DNA of 64,000 nucleotides, taken from the NCBI RefSeq assembly GCF_023721755.1, contig NZ_JAMDLH010000004.1:124001-188000 (forward strand), in the 5' to 3' direction. Shown here one piece after another: positions 33,277 through 45,607 of the stretch. Within the stretch, counting starts at the first letter, position 1. Each line of letters begins with the position of its first letter. The notes beneath the pieces were generated by a model. That model worked only from the letters and a program-made list of their open reading frames with translations, made no database searches and had not been told where the DNA came from. Made by a program: the position numbers and the translations under genes. Source of the DNA: Pleomorphomonas sp. NRK KF1. Its GTDB lineage: Bacteria; Pseudomonadota; Alphaproteobacteria; Rhizobiales; Pleomorphomonadaceae.

Positions 33277-33924
33277 ATGCGTATCACCTATCTCTTCGAC
33301 CCTCTCTGCGGATGGTGCTACGGCGCCGCTCCGGCACTTGACCAGCTCTCGGCGATCGAGGGCGTGACCGTGCAGCTGGCGCCGACCGGCCTGTTCGCCG
33401 GCGAGAACGCCCGGCCGATGGATGCGTCTTTTGCCGCCTATGCCTGGCAGAACGACCAGCGCATCTCCCGCCTGACCGGGCAGACCTTCTCCGACAGCTA
33501 CCGCGTCAACGTCCTCGGCGCGACCGGCGGGCTGTTCGACTCGGCCCCCGCGACGCTCGGCGTGGTCGCCGTGGCGTTGACCGAGCCGAAGCGCGCCTTC
33601 GAGGCGCTGAAGGCGCTGCAGCGGGCCCGCTACGTCGAAGGCCTGGACAACTCCAGCCTTCAGGTCGTCTCCGAGGTCCTGTCCCGCGAAGGCTTCGCCG
33701 AAGCGGCGCGGCGGGTTCTGGAGCCGGACGCCGAGCTGCTCGCCGCCTACCGCGCGCGGATCGACGCCGCCCGCCGCGAGATGGCGCGGTTCGGCGCCCA
33801 AGGCGTGCCGACGCTGGTCGTGGAAGACGAGAGCGGCAGCCGGCTGCTGCCGACCGGCGCCCTGTTCGGCGACATCGAGGCGCTGACAGCCCAGCTCCGG
33901 GCCGCCCGGCTCCCGACCGCCTGA
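33277..33924 (+). CDS. DsbA family (FrnE-like) thioredoxin-fold protein
   Basis: A 215-residue protein starting at ATG 33277 after ACGAGG. FDPLCGWCYG at 8-16 carries the CxxC active site (Cys11, Cys14). The helical insertion and the GVPTLVVEDE segment with a cis-Pro (VPT, ~180) are those of DsbA/2-hydroxychromene-isomerase-like oxidoreductases. No signal peptide, so it is cytoplasmic. It leads a cluster with an MBL-fold and a SnoaL-like gene, divergent from a LysR regulator. Confidence 0.88.
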   Translation: MRITYLFDPLCGWCYGAAPALDQLSAIEGVTVQLAPTGLFAGENARPMDASFAAYAWQNDQRISRLTGQTFSDSYRVNVLGATGGLFDSAPATLGVVAVALTEPKRAFEALKALQRARYVEGLDNSSLQVVSEVLSREGFAEAARRVLEPDAELLAAYRARIDAARREMARFGAQGVPTLVVEDESGSRLLPTGALFGDIEALTAQLRAARLPTA

Positions 33925-33980
33925 GCCTTCCCGACACACCGATCCCCTATCCCGACACAGTTGAAAGACGGAGACATCCG

Positions 33981-34811
33981 ATGACCACCAACGCCCCCGC
34001 TTCCTCGCTTGAATGGAAACACTTTCCCGCCGGACAGAACGGCTTCTTCCGCGCCCCGGTTCTTCTGTCCGGTCCGACCGAGGCCCTGCTGATCGACGGC
34101 GGCTTCACCTATCCCGACGGCAAGGCGCTGGCCGAGGCGATCAAGGCGACCGGCAAGCGCCTGACCGCCATCTACATCAGCCAGTCGGACCCCGACTACT
34201 ATTTCAGCCTCAAGCCGGTGCGCGAAGCCTTCCCCAACGCCAGGGTCATCGCCGCCTCCGACACGCTCGCCGCCATCAAGGGCAATGTCGAGAAGAAGCT
34301 GGCCGTCTGGGGACCGCAGCTGAAGGAGAACGGTCCGCAGACGCTCGCCGACATCGTTCTGCCGGAAGCCTTTGACGGTCCGTCGCTGACGGTCGACGGC
34401 GAGATCGTCGAGATTGTCGCCGCCGAAGGCCTCGCCAACCGCCGCTACCTCTGGGTTCCCTCGCTGAAGGCCGTGTTCGGCGGCGTGATGATCTTCTCCG
34501 GCGTCCACGTCTGGACCGCCGACACCCAGGCGAAGGAACAGCGCGCCGCCTGGATCGCCAACCTCGACGCGATCGCGGCCCGCAAGCCGCAGATCGTCGT
34601 GCCCGGCCATCTGGTGCCGGAGGCGGCCACCGATGCCTCGGCCATCGAGCATACGAGGTCGTATCTTCTCGCCTTCGAGGACGAGCTTGCCAAGGCCGGC
34701 GACGCCGCGTCCCTCAAGGCGGCGATGGAAGCCCGCTTCCCCAACCTCGGCATGGGGGTCGCCATCGATATCGGCTCCAAGGTCGCCACCGGCGAAATGA
34801 AGTGGGGCTGA
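33981..34811 (+). CDS. Metallo-beta-lactamase-fold protein with degenerate metal site
   Basis: A 276-residue protein with MBL-fold order: strands up to ALLIDGGFTYPDG, then the loop that normally reads HxHxDH but here is SQSDPDYY (67-74), then GGVMIFSGVHVW in place of the GD/His strand, and VPGHL near 205. At least three zinc/iron ligands of the first loop are replaced and only the Asp remains. It may bind one metal or none and could have lost hydrolase activity. Operonic with the DsbA-like and SnoaL-like genes. Confidence 0.8.
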   Translation: MTTNAPASSLEWKHFPAGQNGFFRAPVLLSGPTEALLIDGGFTYPDGKALAEAIKATGKRLTAIYISQSDPDYYFSLKPVREAFPNARVIAASDTLAAIKGNVEKKLAVWGPQLKENGPQTLADIVLPEAFDGPSLTVDGEIVEIVAAEGLANRRYLWVPSLKAVFGGVMIFSGVHVWTADTQAKEQRAAWIANLDAIAARKPQIVVPGHLVPEAATDASAIEHTRSYLLAFEDELAKAGDAASLKAAMEARFPNLGMGVAIDIGSKVATGEMKWG

Positions 34812-34812
34812 G

Positions 34813-35202
34813 ATGACCGACAATCGCGACATCATCCGGAGGACCTATGAAGGGTCCTCCGAGGAGAACGGCCGGAACCTGCTCGCGGTTCTCTCCCCCG
34901 AGGTCGAATGGACGGAGGCCGAGGGCTTTCCCTATGCCGGCAGCTATGTCGGCGTCGACGCCCTGATGAAAGGCGTCTTCCATCGCCTTGCCACCGAGTG
35001 GGACGGCTACAAGGCCGAGGTTCACACCTACCTGGCCGATGGTGACCGCGTCGCCGCCTTCGGCGTCTACTCCGGCACCTACAAGGCGACCGGAAAGTCC
35101 ATGACCGCGCACTTCGCCCATCTCTACGAGCTGAAGGACGGCCGGATCGTCCGCATGCAGCAATATGTCGACACGGCGCTGGTCCAGCGCGCCCTTCGCT
35201 GA
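34813..35202 (+). CDS. SnoaL-like / NTF2-fold protein
   Basis: A 129-residue single-domain protein. IIRRTYEGSSEENGRNLLAV, EVEWTEAEGFPYAGSYVG and a C-terminal YELKDGRIVRMQQYVDT are typical of SnoaL-like polyketide cyclase / ketosteroid-isomerase-fold proteins. The ATG follows the previous stop by one base, so it is co-translated. Likely a small hydrolase or isomerase; substrate unknown. Confidence 0.87.
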   Translation: MTDNRDIIRRTYEGSSEENGRNLLAVLSPEVEWTEAEGFPYAGSYVGVDALMKGVFHRLATEWDGYKAEVHTYLADGDRVAAFGVYSGTYKATGKSMTAHFAHLYELKDGRIVRMQQYVDTALVQRALR

Positions 35203-35518
35203 AGCCCCGAGACCGACTGGCTGCCCCAAGCCGGCCGCTTGCTCTCCCCCTCCCGCCAGAACGCCAGCGAGGCGGACTCCGGGGGGAGATCCGCCTCGCA
35301 TCCGACGCCGGGGGCGTGATGCGCGGTTGGGAAGCGACCGCGCGTTCTCCGGCGACGCGGGAGTTATCATCGCCGGAAACCCGATGAGGCGGAGCGCATC
35401 CGGCCTCTGAAATCCTGAAATCCTCCCGTCAACTATCCTATCGAAACGATTCATTTTCAAGGTTGAAGTCAGGCCGGGGAGACCGTTCCCCCCGACCGTG
35501 GCTTTTTTGTCAGACTAA
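35203..35518. other. Gap with modular repeats and a terminator-like hairpin
   Basis: Repeat modules at 35260-35304 (as 30762-30805) and 35311-35340 (as 32100-32129) fill the left part. A hairpin GGCCGGGG (35472-35479) / CCCCGACC (35490-35497) followed by TTTTTT at 35503 lies close to the end of the convergent glycosidase gene. No gene seen. Confidence 0.6.
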
Positions 35519-37891
<2,373 letters not shown>

Positions 37892-37943
37892 GATGAACTC
37901 TTCGCGGCCCAAAGGCCGTCCTGCTGAAAATTCGGGGGAAAGA

Positions 37944-39071
37944 TCAGGTATTGGTCAGGTGGGTGAGCGCGATGCCGTCGGCGTCGAACAGGTGGCAGCA
38001 GTCGGCGGGGGCGGCGTAGGTGGCGCTGTCGCCGGCCTTCACCCCGCCATCGCCCGGCACCTTGGCGATCAGCGGCGCCGGGGTGCCGCCGTCGAGGTAG
38101 ACGAAGCTGTACTCGCCGAAATGCTCCACCGCCGACACCTTGCGCGTCAGCGTCTGCGGCGCGGCCCCGGCGACGGGCGCCAGATGCTCGGGCCGGACGC
38201 CGAGGGTGACCGGCGCCGAGGCGGCGAGCGCCGAACCGTCGACGGGCACCACCAGCTCTTCGCCGCTCTTCAGGACGACGCGGGCGCCGGCAGGCTCCTG
38301 GGCGACGAAGGTCGCCTCCAGGAAGTTCATGGTCGGCGACCCCAGGAAGCCGGCGACGAACAGGTTGCGCGGCCGGTGGTAGAGGTCGAGCGGCTTGCCG
38401 ACCTGGGCGATCGAGCCGTGCTTGAGCATGTCCTTGCCGGCATGGAGAAGCACGATCTTGTCGGCGAGCGCCATGGCTTCGGTCTGGTCGTGCGTCACGT
38501 AGATCATCGACGCGGCCGGGAAGTTGCGGTGCAGCGTGGCGATCTCCGAGCGCATGTGGACGCGGAGCGCCGCGTCGAGGTTCGAAAGCGGCTCGTCGAA
38601 CAGGAACACCTTGGGCTGGCGCACGATGGCGCGGCCGATGGCGACGCGCTGGCGCTGGCCGCCGGACAACGCCCGGGGCATGCGGTCGAGCAGAGCCTCG
38701 ATCTGCAGGATGCGGGCGGCCTCCTGAACGCGGCGGTCGATCTCGTCCTTGGGCGTCTTGGCCTGGCGCAGGCCGAAGGCCATGTTGTCGTAGACCGACA
38801 TGTGCGGGTAGAGCGCGTAGTTCTGGAACACCATGGCGACCTCACGGTCGGCCGGCTCCACCTTGTCGACCACGCGGTCGCCGATGCGGATCTGGCCGGT
38901 GTAGCCGGTCTCCAGGCCCGCCACCATGCGCAGGAGCGTCGACTTGCCGCAGCCCGACGGGCCGAGGAACACGCAGAACTCGCCGTCTTCGATGGTGAGG
39001 TCGACGTCGCGAATGACGGGGAAGTTGGCGCCGAAGGACTTGTTGACGCCGGAGAGGGTAATGCTGGTCAT
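37944..39071 (-). CDS. Sugar ABC transporter ATPase (MalK/UgpC type)
   Basis: A 375-residue ABC ATPase: Walker A GPSGCGKST at 37-45, Q-loop VFQNYALYPHMSV at ~81-93, signature LSGGQRQR at 135-142, Walker B FLFDEPLSNLD at ~156-166. A C-terminal regulatory TOBE domain (~235-375) is typical of MalK/UgpC. It energises import with the two permeases just upstream. 19-bp gap to the preceding permease. Confidence 0.95.
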   Translation of the reverse strand: MTSITLSGVNKSFGANFPVIRDVDLTIEDGEFCVFLGPSGCGKSTLLRMVAGLETGYTGQIRIGDRVVDKVEPADREVAMVFQNYALYPHMSVYDNMAFGLRQAKTPKDEIDRRVQEAARILQIEALLDRMPRALSGGQRQRVAIGRAIVRQPKVFLFDEPLSNLDAALRVHMRSEIATLHRNFPAASMIYVTHDQTEAMALADKIVLLHAGKDMLKHGSIAQVGKPLDLYHRPRNLFVAGFLGSPTMNFLEATFVAQEPAGARVVLKSGEELVVPVDGSALAASAPVTLGVRPEHLAPVAGAAPQTLTRKVSAVEHFGEYSFVYLDGGTPAPLIAKVPGDGGVKAGDSATYAAPADCCHLFDADGIALTHLTNT

Positions 39072-39090
39072 GAAATGCGTCTCCGAAGCC

Positions 39091-39930
<840 letters not shown>

Positions 39931-39933
39931 GGA

Positions 39934-40860
39934 TCAGACCTCCGTCTCGTAGCGCTTGGACAGGCGCATCAGCACCGAGGCGATCAGGATGACGACGATG
40001 AACATGCCCGAGGCCACCGTGCTGCCATAGCCCAGCTGGAACGAGGAAAAGACGTTGCGATACATGTAGGTGGCCATCAGTTCCGAGGCGCCCTCCGGTC
40101 CGCCGCCGGTCATCACGTAGATGAGGTCGAAGTAGCGCAGCGCGCCGATGACCGAGAGGACGATGGCGGTGCGGATGGTGCCCTTGAGGTGCGGCAGCTT
40201 CATCTTCCAGAAGATGGTCGTCTCCGAGGCGCCGTCGAGCTTGGCCGCTTCCGAGATGTCGGCCGGGAAGGAGGCGAGGCCGGCCATGAACAGCACCATG
40301 TAGAAGGGAATGTACTGCCAGCAGACGACGGCGATCACCGCGCCGAGCGCGAAGCGCGTGTCGCCGAGCCAGTCCTGGGCCAGGTAGCCGAGGCCGACGA
40401 AGTCGAGCAGCGCGTTGAGCGGGCCGAAGGTGACGTCGTAGAAGTATTTGAACAGGACGCCGAGGGCGACCGACGACATCAGAAGCGGCAGGAAGTAGAG
40501 GATCTTGAGGATGCGCGAGCCCTTGCCGGCGTTGTCGAGCACCACCGCCAGCACCAGCGCGATCGGCATCTGCACCACGACCGAGAAGAAGGCGAGCAGG
40601 ATGTTGTTCCACGCCGCTTCCCAGAACAGCGCGTCGGACGCGAGCTTCTTCCAGTTGTCGAGCCCGACGAAGCGGGCATCGGAACCGAGGCCGTTCCAGT
40701 CGAACATCGACAGGCGGAAGCTGTCGACGAGCGGGTAGAGAAGATAGACGGCGAGCAGCAGGACGGCCGGCGCCAGAAAGATGGCCGGCGCGAAGGTCTT
40801 GAGAGACAAGACCGTCCCTCCCGCTCCGCCGTCGGCGGGGCGCGTCGTAATGTCGGTCAC
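39934..40860 (-). CDS. Sugar ABC transporter permease (MalF type)
   Basis: A 308-residue permease, six transmembrane segments, EAA loop [20 protein letters not shown] followed by PHLKG. It pairs with the MalG-type subunit 4 bp downstream to form the membrane channel of the importer. Confidence 0.95.
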   Translation of the reverse strand: MTDITTRPADGGAGGTVLSLKTFAPAIFLAPAVLLLAVYLLYPLVDSFRLSMFDWNGLGSDARFVGLDNWKKLASDALFWEAAWNNILLAFFSVVVQMPIALVLAVVLDNAGKGSRILKILYFLPLLMSSVALGVLFKYFYDVTFGPLNALLDFVGLGYLAQDWLGDTRFALGAVIAVVCWQYIPFYMVLFMAGLASFPADISEAAKLDGASETTIFWKMKLPHLKGTIRTAIVLSVIGALRYFDLIYVMTGGGPEGASELMATYMYRNVFSSFQLGYGSTVASGMFIVVILIASVLMRLSKRYETEV

Positions 40861-40975
40861 GGTGGAGATCCTCCGTCCACGGTCCTTGGGGCTCGATTCC
40901 GGCGCTTTCGCAGGTTGGCCCTCATGTTTGTGCCCGCCGGCGGCGTACCGTCGGCGGGCTGTTCTCGGGAGGAGG

Positions 40976-42262
40976 TTACTTCAGCTCTGCCTTGGCAGCG
41001 GCCTCGAATTCCTCGGCCACCTGCTCAGGCGTCTTGGACAGGCCGAACAGCGCCTGCGAGGTGTCCTTGTGCAGCTCGCCGAGCTTCGGCGGCAGCTCCT
41101 GGTCCCACCAGAGCTGCACGCTCTTGGCATCGGTGACCAGCTTGGAGACTTCCTGCAGGAAGGGGTTGTCGATCTTGAGGTTCTTGATCGGCGGCATGCG
41201 CGAGTCGGCCACGCGGCCGGCAGCGGCGATGTCGTCGGTCAGGAACTTGATCAGCTCGACGGCCTTTTCCTGCTCGGGGCAGGCCTTGGTGACGGAGACG
41301 AAGTTGTCGCCGAGCGTGCCGAGCAGATCGGACGGGTCACCCTTGCCGCCGGGAACCGACGGGAACGGGAAGAAGCCGAGCTTCTTGGCGAACTCCGGGT
41401 TCTCGTTGCCGATGGTCGAGGCTTCCCAGGTGCCCATCAGCTCCATGGCGGCCTTTTCGGTGTAGAGAAGGCGACGCGAACCGCCGACGTCATAGTCGAG
41501 GCCGTTGTAGCCCTTCTGGAAGGCGCCGAGATTGACCAGCTCCTGCAGGCGCTTGCCGGCTTCCACGAACACCGGATCGGCGAACGAGCCGCCATCCTTG
41601 CGCTGCGCGGCGTTGGCGAAGGCCTCGGGGCCGCCGATGCGGTCGACGAGGTAGCCGTAGTACATCGAGCCCGTCCACTTGTTCTTGTTGGCGAGCGCGA
41701 AGGGAGCGATGTCGTTCTGCTTGAGAACGTCGATGACATGGAGCAGTTCGTCCCAGGTCTTCGGCGGCGTCAGGCTGAGCTTCTCGAACATCTCCTTGTT
41801 GTAGAAGACGACGGCGATGGCGGTGTTCTCGGCCGGCAGGCCGTAGATCTTGCCGTCGACCGTGACGGCGCCGAAGCTGGCCGGCGCGAAGCGGTCCTTG
41901 AAGGCCGGATCCTTGTCGAGATACGGCGTGAGGTCGACCACCTGGTCGGCGGCGACATACTCGCGGAACGGACCGCCGCCCCAGGAGCTGAACACGCACG
42001 GCGGCTCGTTGGCGCCGAAGGCGATCTTGATCTTGGTCTTGTAGGCATCGTTGAGGATATGGGTATCCTCGACCTTGTAGCCCGGGTTGGCCGCTTCGAA
42101 GCGGTCGGCGGCGTCGCGGATGACCTTGACCGCGCCTTCGGTGGTCTGAAGGTCCCACACCGAGATGACCTTGTCGGCCGAATGCGCCGCGAACGGAACG
42201 ACGGCCATCATGGCGGCGCCGCAAGCGAGCGCCGAGAGTTTTGAAACGAGTTTAGAAGACAC
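40976..42262 (-). CDS. Sugar ABC transporter substrate-binding protein
   Basis: A 428-residue extracellular solute-binding protein family 1 member. I choose GTG 42262, directly after GGGAGGAG, rather than upstream codons. Residues 1-29 form a signal peptide ending PFAAHSA. The mature protein has the MalE-type pattern ([50 protein letters not shown]). First gene of the operon, so the most strongly expressed. The GH3 enzyme at the operon end suggests a beta-linked oligosaccharide ligand. Confidence 0.94.
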   Translation of the reverse strand: MSSKLVSKLSALACGAAMMAVVPFAAHSADKVISVWDLQTTEGAVKVIRDAADRFEAANPGYKVEDTHILNDAYKTKIKIAFGANEPPCVFSSWGGGPFREYVAADQVVDLTPYLDKDPAFKDRFAPASFGAVTVDGKIYGLPAENTAIAVVFYNKEMFEKLSLTPPKTWDELLHVIDVLKQNDIAPFALANKNKWTGSMYYGYLVDRIGGPEAFANAAQRKDGGSFADPVFVEAGKRLQELVNLGAFQKGYNGLDYDVGGSRRLLYTEKAAMELMGTWEASTIGNENPEFAKKLGFFPFPSVPGGKGDPSDLLGTLGDNFVSVTKACPEQEKAVELIKFLTDDIAAAGRVADSRMPPIKNLKIDNPFLQEVSKLVTDAKSVQLWWDQELPPKLGELHKDTSQALFGLSKTPEQVAEEFEAAAKAELK

Positions 42263-42363
42263 CTTCTCCTCCCAAGGATCACGTTGAGCCAGATACCCGC
42301 ATCGGGTCCCCCGAAAACCGAAATCCACTTTTCGGCCGATGCTCTGGCAACGGGTGACAGCCG

Positions 42364-42381
42364 AACGTTAGCGCTAACGTT
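42364..42381. promoter_or_regulatory. LacI-family operator between the sugar operon and its regulator
   Basis: AACGTTAGCGCTAACGTT is a perfect 18-bp palindrome with the central CG typical of LacI-family sites. It lies ~102 bp upstream of the binding-protein start and ~195 bp from the lacI-type start. A half site AACGTTAGC recurs at 42597-42605, inside the first codons of the regulator gene. The rest of the 314-bp gap shows nothing else. Confidence 0.85.
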
Positions 42382-42576
42382 CTGTCGCGTCAACTCTACC
42401 AGTTGGGCGTTGACGCCGCGCTCGCGAAGGCTCTTGCTGGAGGGGTGTATCTCGTTGCCCGCCACCCACGGTCGGCGGTTTTCCGCGTCTTTTCAAGGCG
42501 CGGAGGCCATCGGCGCAGTTGACAGCCCGCGGGGCTTCGGACAAACAGTTTCGAGGCCCGGAAACAATTCGACCAA

Positions 42577-43638
42577 ATGATGAAGCGACACTATCCAACG
42601 TTAGCCGAGGTCGCCAAGGTCGCCGGGGTTTCCCTGATGACGGCTTCGCGGGCGATCAACAACCGCCCCGGCGTCTCGCCCGAAAAGCGCGAGGACATCC
42701 TGCGCATCGCCGACGAGATGGGATACGTGGCCAACCGCGCCGCCCAGAAGCTGACCGGCGCCCGCACGCGCATCATCGGCGTGGTGGCCGAGCTGCACAC
42801 GCCCTTCACCTCCGACCTCCTCCTCGGCATGGGCGCGGTGGCGCGCGCCGCCGACTACGAGATGCTGGTCTATTCGCTGCCGGTCTGTGACCGCCGGCCG
42901 CCGCACTCGATCATCGAGATGCTCCGGCAGATCGCCGACGGCGTCATCGTCATCCTGCCCTACGAGTCCGACTATCTCGAATCGATGGCCACCGCCCACA
43001 TTCCCGTGGTCACCATCGAGCAGGGCATCGAGTCGGCCTTCCCCTCGGTCACCGCCGACAACTACCAGGGCGGCTGCGCGGCTCTGCGCCACCTGATCGA
43101 GCTCGGCCACCGCCGCATCGCCTTCATCTCCGGCAACGATCGCCTGACCTCGGCGCGCGACCGCCGCCGCGCCTATCGCGACGTGCTGGCCCAGGCCCGC
43201 CTCCCCTACGACCCGGCCCTCGAAGTGGACGGCGACTTCCTGCGCAAGAGCGGCTTCGAGGCGGCCCAGAAGCTGCTGGCCCTCGACGACCGGCCCACCG
43301 CCATCTTCGCCGCCAACGACACCTCCGCCTACGGCGCCATCGCCGCCATCCGCGAGGCCGGCCTCTCCGTGCCCGGCGACATCTCCGTCGTCGGCTTCGA
43401 CGACATCCCCATCGCCTCGCAGCTCCACCCCCAGCTGACCACCATCCGCCAGCCGCTGCAGCAGATGGCCCGCGCCTCCGTCAACCTCCTCCTCGCCCTC
43501 ATCGCCGGCCTCGACGCCCCGTCCGAGCAGATCGTGCTGCCGACGCAGCTGATAGTGCGCGAGTCGACGACCCCGCTGAAGGTGAAGCGGAAGAAGGAGG
43601 AAGCGGTGAAGGTGGAGCGGGCGAGCGTGGGGCGGTAG
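42577..43638 (+). CDS. LacI family repressor of the sugar operon
   Basis: A 353-residue LacI/GalR protein: helix-turn-helix and hinge at ~6-60 (TLAEVAKVAGVSLMTASRAI, then NNRPGVSPEKR) and a sugar-binding core (IIGVVAELHTPFTSDLLLGM; VVGFDDIPIASQLHPQLTTI). It diverges from the ABC-transporter/GH3 operon and should release its operator when the imported sugar or a derivative binds. A highly charged tail (KVKRKKEEAVKVERAS) is an oddity of this copy. Confidence 0.93.
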   Translation: MMKRHYPTLAEVAKVAGVSLMTASRAINNRPGVSPEKREDILRIADEMGYVANRAAQKLTGARTRIIGVVAELHTPFTSDLLLGMGAVARAADYEMLVYSLPVCDRRPPHSIIEMLRQIADGVIVILPYESDYLESMATAHIPVVTIEQGIESAFPSVTADNYQGGCAALRHLIELGHRRIAFISGNDRLTSARDRRRAYRDVLAQARLPYDPALEVDGDFLRKSGFEAAQKLLALDDRPTAIFAANDTSAYGAIAAIREAGLSVPGDISVVGFDDIPIASQLHPQLTTIRQPLQQMARASVNLLLALIAGLDAPSEQIVLPTQLIVRESTTPLKVKRKKEEAVKVERASVGR

Positions 43639-43669
43639 GGGAGCAAAGATTGCGGATACACGACTGATT

Positions 43670-44206
43670 TCACTGAGCTTGACTAGATTTCTTGTTCTGC
43701 TCAGCCACCATTTTTCTTTTCTCCCAAATCAAATTAATCGCACCATCCGCGTTACTAGAAATTTCAGCTTTATATTCGTCATATATGCTGCATTCTCTCA
43801 TAAAAAAATACCCCAGCCATTTCTTACACCACTCCTGATTGTATTCATCAATAGACTCGAGAAAACTTACTGACAATGACACGTATCCTGCGTTCTTGGA
43901 GGAAACAGCAGCGTCGCTCGCATCACAGTCAACATTATATTCTTTATAGTCTGAGTATAAACAAAGCAATTTTGCGTTTTCTAACTCGGCATCAAACATC
44001 TTTGATTCCATTTCATATAGTCTGTTTATCTTGTTATCCTGCTCTCGCAGAAAGCTTGATCTTGTGAATCCGTATATAGCCCCAAGAGCAGTCAAAATGC
44101 TAATCACTAGCGATATATATGAAGACCGGGAAGAGACAAAGGATCTTATCCTACTATAGATCGACCCCCCAGAAATCATATTCTTTATATAATCATCAGT
44201 TTTCAC
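43670..44206 (-). CDS. AT-rich hypothetical protein with one membrane segment
   Basis: A 178-residue protein from GTG 44206. Ser/Lys/Asn/Tyr-rich composition and AT-rich codons set it apart from all neighbours. One hydrophobic segment at ~29-50 (SYISLVISILTALGAIYGF) follows a basic start; the rest is predicted helical, with several cysteines (LLCLYSDYKEYNVDCDASD; EWCKKW; MRECSIYDEY). No family recognised. The composition points to recent horizontal acquisition. Confidence 0.65.
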   Translation of the reverse strand: MKTDDYIKNMISGGSIYSRIRSFVSSRSSYISLVISILTALGAIYGFTRSSFLREQDNKINRLYEMESKMFDAELENAKLLCLYSDYKEYNVDCDASDAAVSSKNAGYVSLSVSFLESIDEYNQEWCKKWLGYFFMRECSIYDEYKAEISSNADGAINLIWEKRKMVAEQNKKSSQAQ

Positions 44207-44408
44207 GACATAAATCCTAATTAAGCCAAGGACAGAAGCCAGACGTGAGCCAAGTCCAGATGTTCCTGACCGAGGGAGTTAGCCGCCCTACTCTCCTGGA
44301 GAAAAATCAAAGATTGCTTAAATTGGATCACGCAACCTAACTGAGACCTTGCACTCTTCGACACTAGTCCTTTGAACTTGCGAGAGAGACGGAGCGAAGG
44401 TTGCCATC

Positions 44409-44702
44409 ATGACCGACAAGAACAAAAAGGCGGAGTTCCAGCCCGGACGCGGTTACAGCAAGACCGACTGGGACGCAGTCTCCGACAGCCCCGAAGCGAC
44501 GGATGAAGAACTGGCTCAGGCCAAGCCGTTCGCAGAGGTCTTCCCGGAACTCGCAGAAAAGATGCGCCGAGTTCGCGGCCCACAGAAGGCGCCGACCAAG
44601 GTGTCGGTGACGCTACGGCTCGACAGCGACATCGTCGAACGTTTCCGCGCGAGCGGCAAGGGCTGGCAGAGCCGCATCAACGAGATCCTGAAGCGAGCCT
44701 GA
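44409..44702 (+). CDS. BrnA-type antitoxin (solitary)
   Basis: A 97-residue protein whose C-terminus VSVTLRLDSDIVERFRASGK followed by GWQSRINEILKRA is the ribbon-helix-helix of BrnA antitoxins. BrnA normally follows the RNase toxin BrnT; no BrnT-like gene lies upstream, where the DNA is AT-rich and non-coding for 200 bp. It ends 15 bp from the end of vapC, which converges on it. A solitary BrnA may act as a DNA-binding regulator. Confidence 0.82.
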   Translation: MTDKNKKAEFQPGRGYSKTDWDAVSDSPEATDEELAQAKPFAEVFPELAEKMRRVRGPQKAPTKVSVTLRLDSDIVERFRASGKGWQSRINEILKRA

Positions 44703-44717
44703 CTTCGGATCAATCCG

Positions 44718-45149
44718 TTACTCCGGCCTCTCCTCGAACGGGTCCACCACCTTCACCGGAAACACGGCGAAGTGACTCGTGTTCCTCGTGAGCACGACCA
44801 AGCCATTCGCAGCTGCCGTGGCGGCGATGGCGGTGTCGGCGAGGCCTGGAGCTTGGCCGGCGGCGCGGGCGAGGTCGGTGAAGTCTCCGGCCTTTCGGGC
44901 CTCGGACAGGCCGAAGGGGAGGATGCGGGCGCCGTAGAGGTGCTCCACTGCGCCCCACCAGTCCGTGAGACGGTCGGCCTTGGCCGTCGAGCCCAGACGG
45001 CGGAGCTTGGCGATGCCCGCCACGACCTCGGCCGCCGTGATGGCGGAGAGATAGAGGTCCGCCGAGTGTCGGTCGAGCCAGTCGGCAAGATCGGGCCGGG
45101 GAACGGGCGCCGCCAGGTCCGACAGGACATTCGTGTCGACGAGGTACAT
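44718..45149 (-). CDS. vapC: VapC-type PIN-domain ribonuclease toxin
   Basis: A 143-residue PIN domain: Asp5 in YLVDTNVLSD, Glu ~41 in SAITAAEVVAG, Asp ~104 in LADTAIAATA and the late TRNTSHF. These acidic residues bind the metal that cuts RNA. Its ATG overlaps the antitoxin stop (ATGA), so translation is coupled. All catalytic positions are present, so the toxin appears active. Confidence 0.92.
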   Translation of the reverse strand: MYLVDTNVLSDLAAPVPRPDLADWLDRHSADLYLSAITAAEVVAGIAKLRRLGSTAKADRLTDWWGAVEHLYGARILPFGLSEARKAGDFTDLARAAGQAPGLADTAIAATAAANGLVVLTRNTSHFAVFPVKVVDPFEERPE

Positions 45150-45388
45150 CAGCCGCCGAAGTCCCTTGAAGGCGTTTCGTCGCGGTCGAGATCGCCCGGC
45201 TCAAGGCCCGAGGAGGCCAGCAGGCGACCGAAGGACGGCACGGTCGCAAGCCGTTCGTAATCGGCAAACGACAGGACGACGGCTTCCTTCCGTCCGTGCC
45301 GGGTGATGACCGACGGCTCGCCCGCGACAGCCTGATCGACCACCGCCGACAGGCTGGCCTTGGCGTCTCGCAACTGGATCTCGCGCAT
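45149..45388 (-). CDS. vapB: Phd/YefM-type antitoxin of vapC
   Basis: A 79-residue antitoxin: MREIQLRDAKASLSAVVDQA, then GEPSVITRHGRKEAVVLSFADYERL, quoted in part, is the Phd/YefM DNA-binding fold. The acidic tail (EPGDLDRDETPSRDFGG) would wrap the toxin. Start at ATG 45388 after GGGGAG; an ATG at 45415 in the same frame is possible. Autorepression is supported by a palindrome over the promoter at 45416-45432. Confidence 0.9.
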   Translation of the reverse strand: MREIQLRDAKASLSAVVDQAVAGEPSVITRHGRKEAVVLSFADYERLATVPSFGRLLASSGLEPGDLDRDETPSRDFGG

Positions 45389-45415
45389 CTCAAGCTCCCC
45401 GTTCTCAAGCCTCAT

Positions 45416-45459
45416 ATGACTACAGTAGTCATTATAGGATGAAGGGGGACGACGATCAA
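45416..45459 (-). promoter_or_regulatory. vapBC promoter and operator
   Basis: On the minus strand, TTGATC (45459-45454), a 17-bp spacer and a consensus TATAAT (45436-45431). ATGACTACAGTAGTCAT at 45416-45432 is a perfect dyad (8-bp arms) covering the expected transcription start, the position of a VapB-VapC autorepression site. Confidence 0.85.
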
Positions 45460-45607
45460 GGATGGGCCAAGGCACCGTCTCCCCCCCCCCGCGCCTTCGG
45501 CCCTCCCGCCACGCGCACTTGCTGCCGAAACATACGTAAAATGATGTATACTGCCGTTGATGGGGATCGCGAACACCGGCGAAGAAGAGGGCTGCGGGGG
45601 GCTCGTC

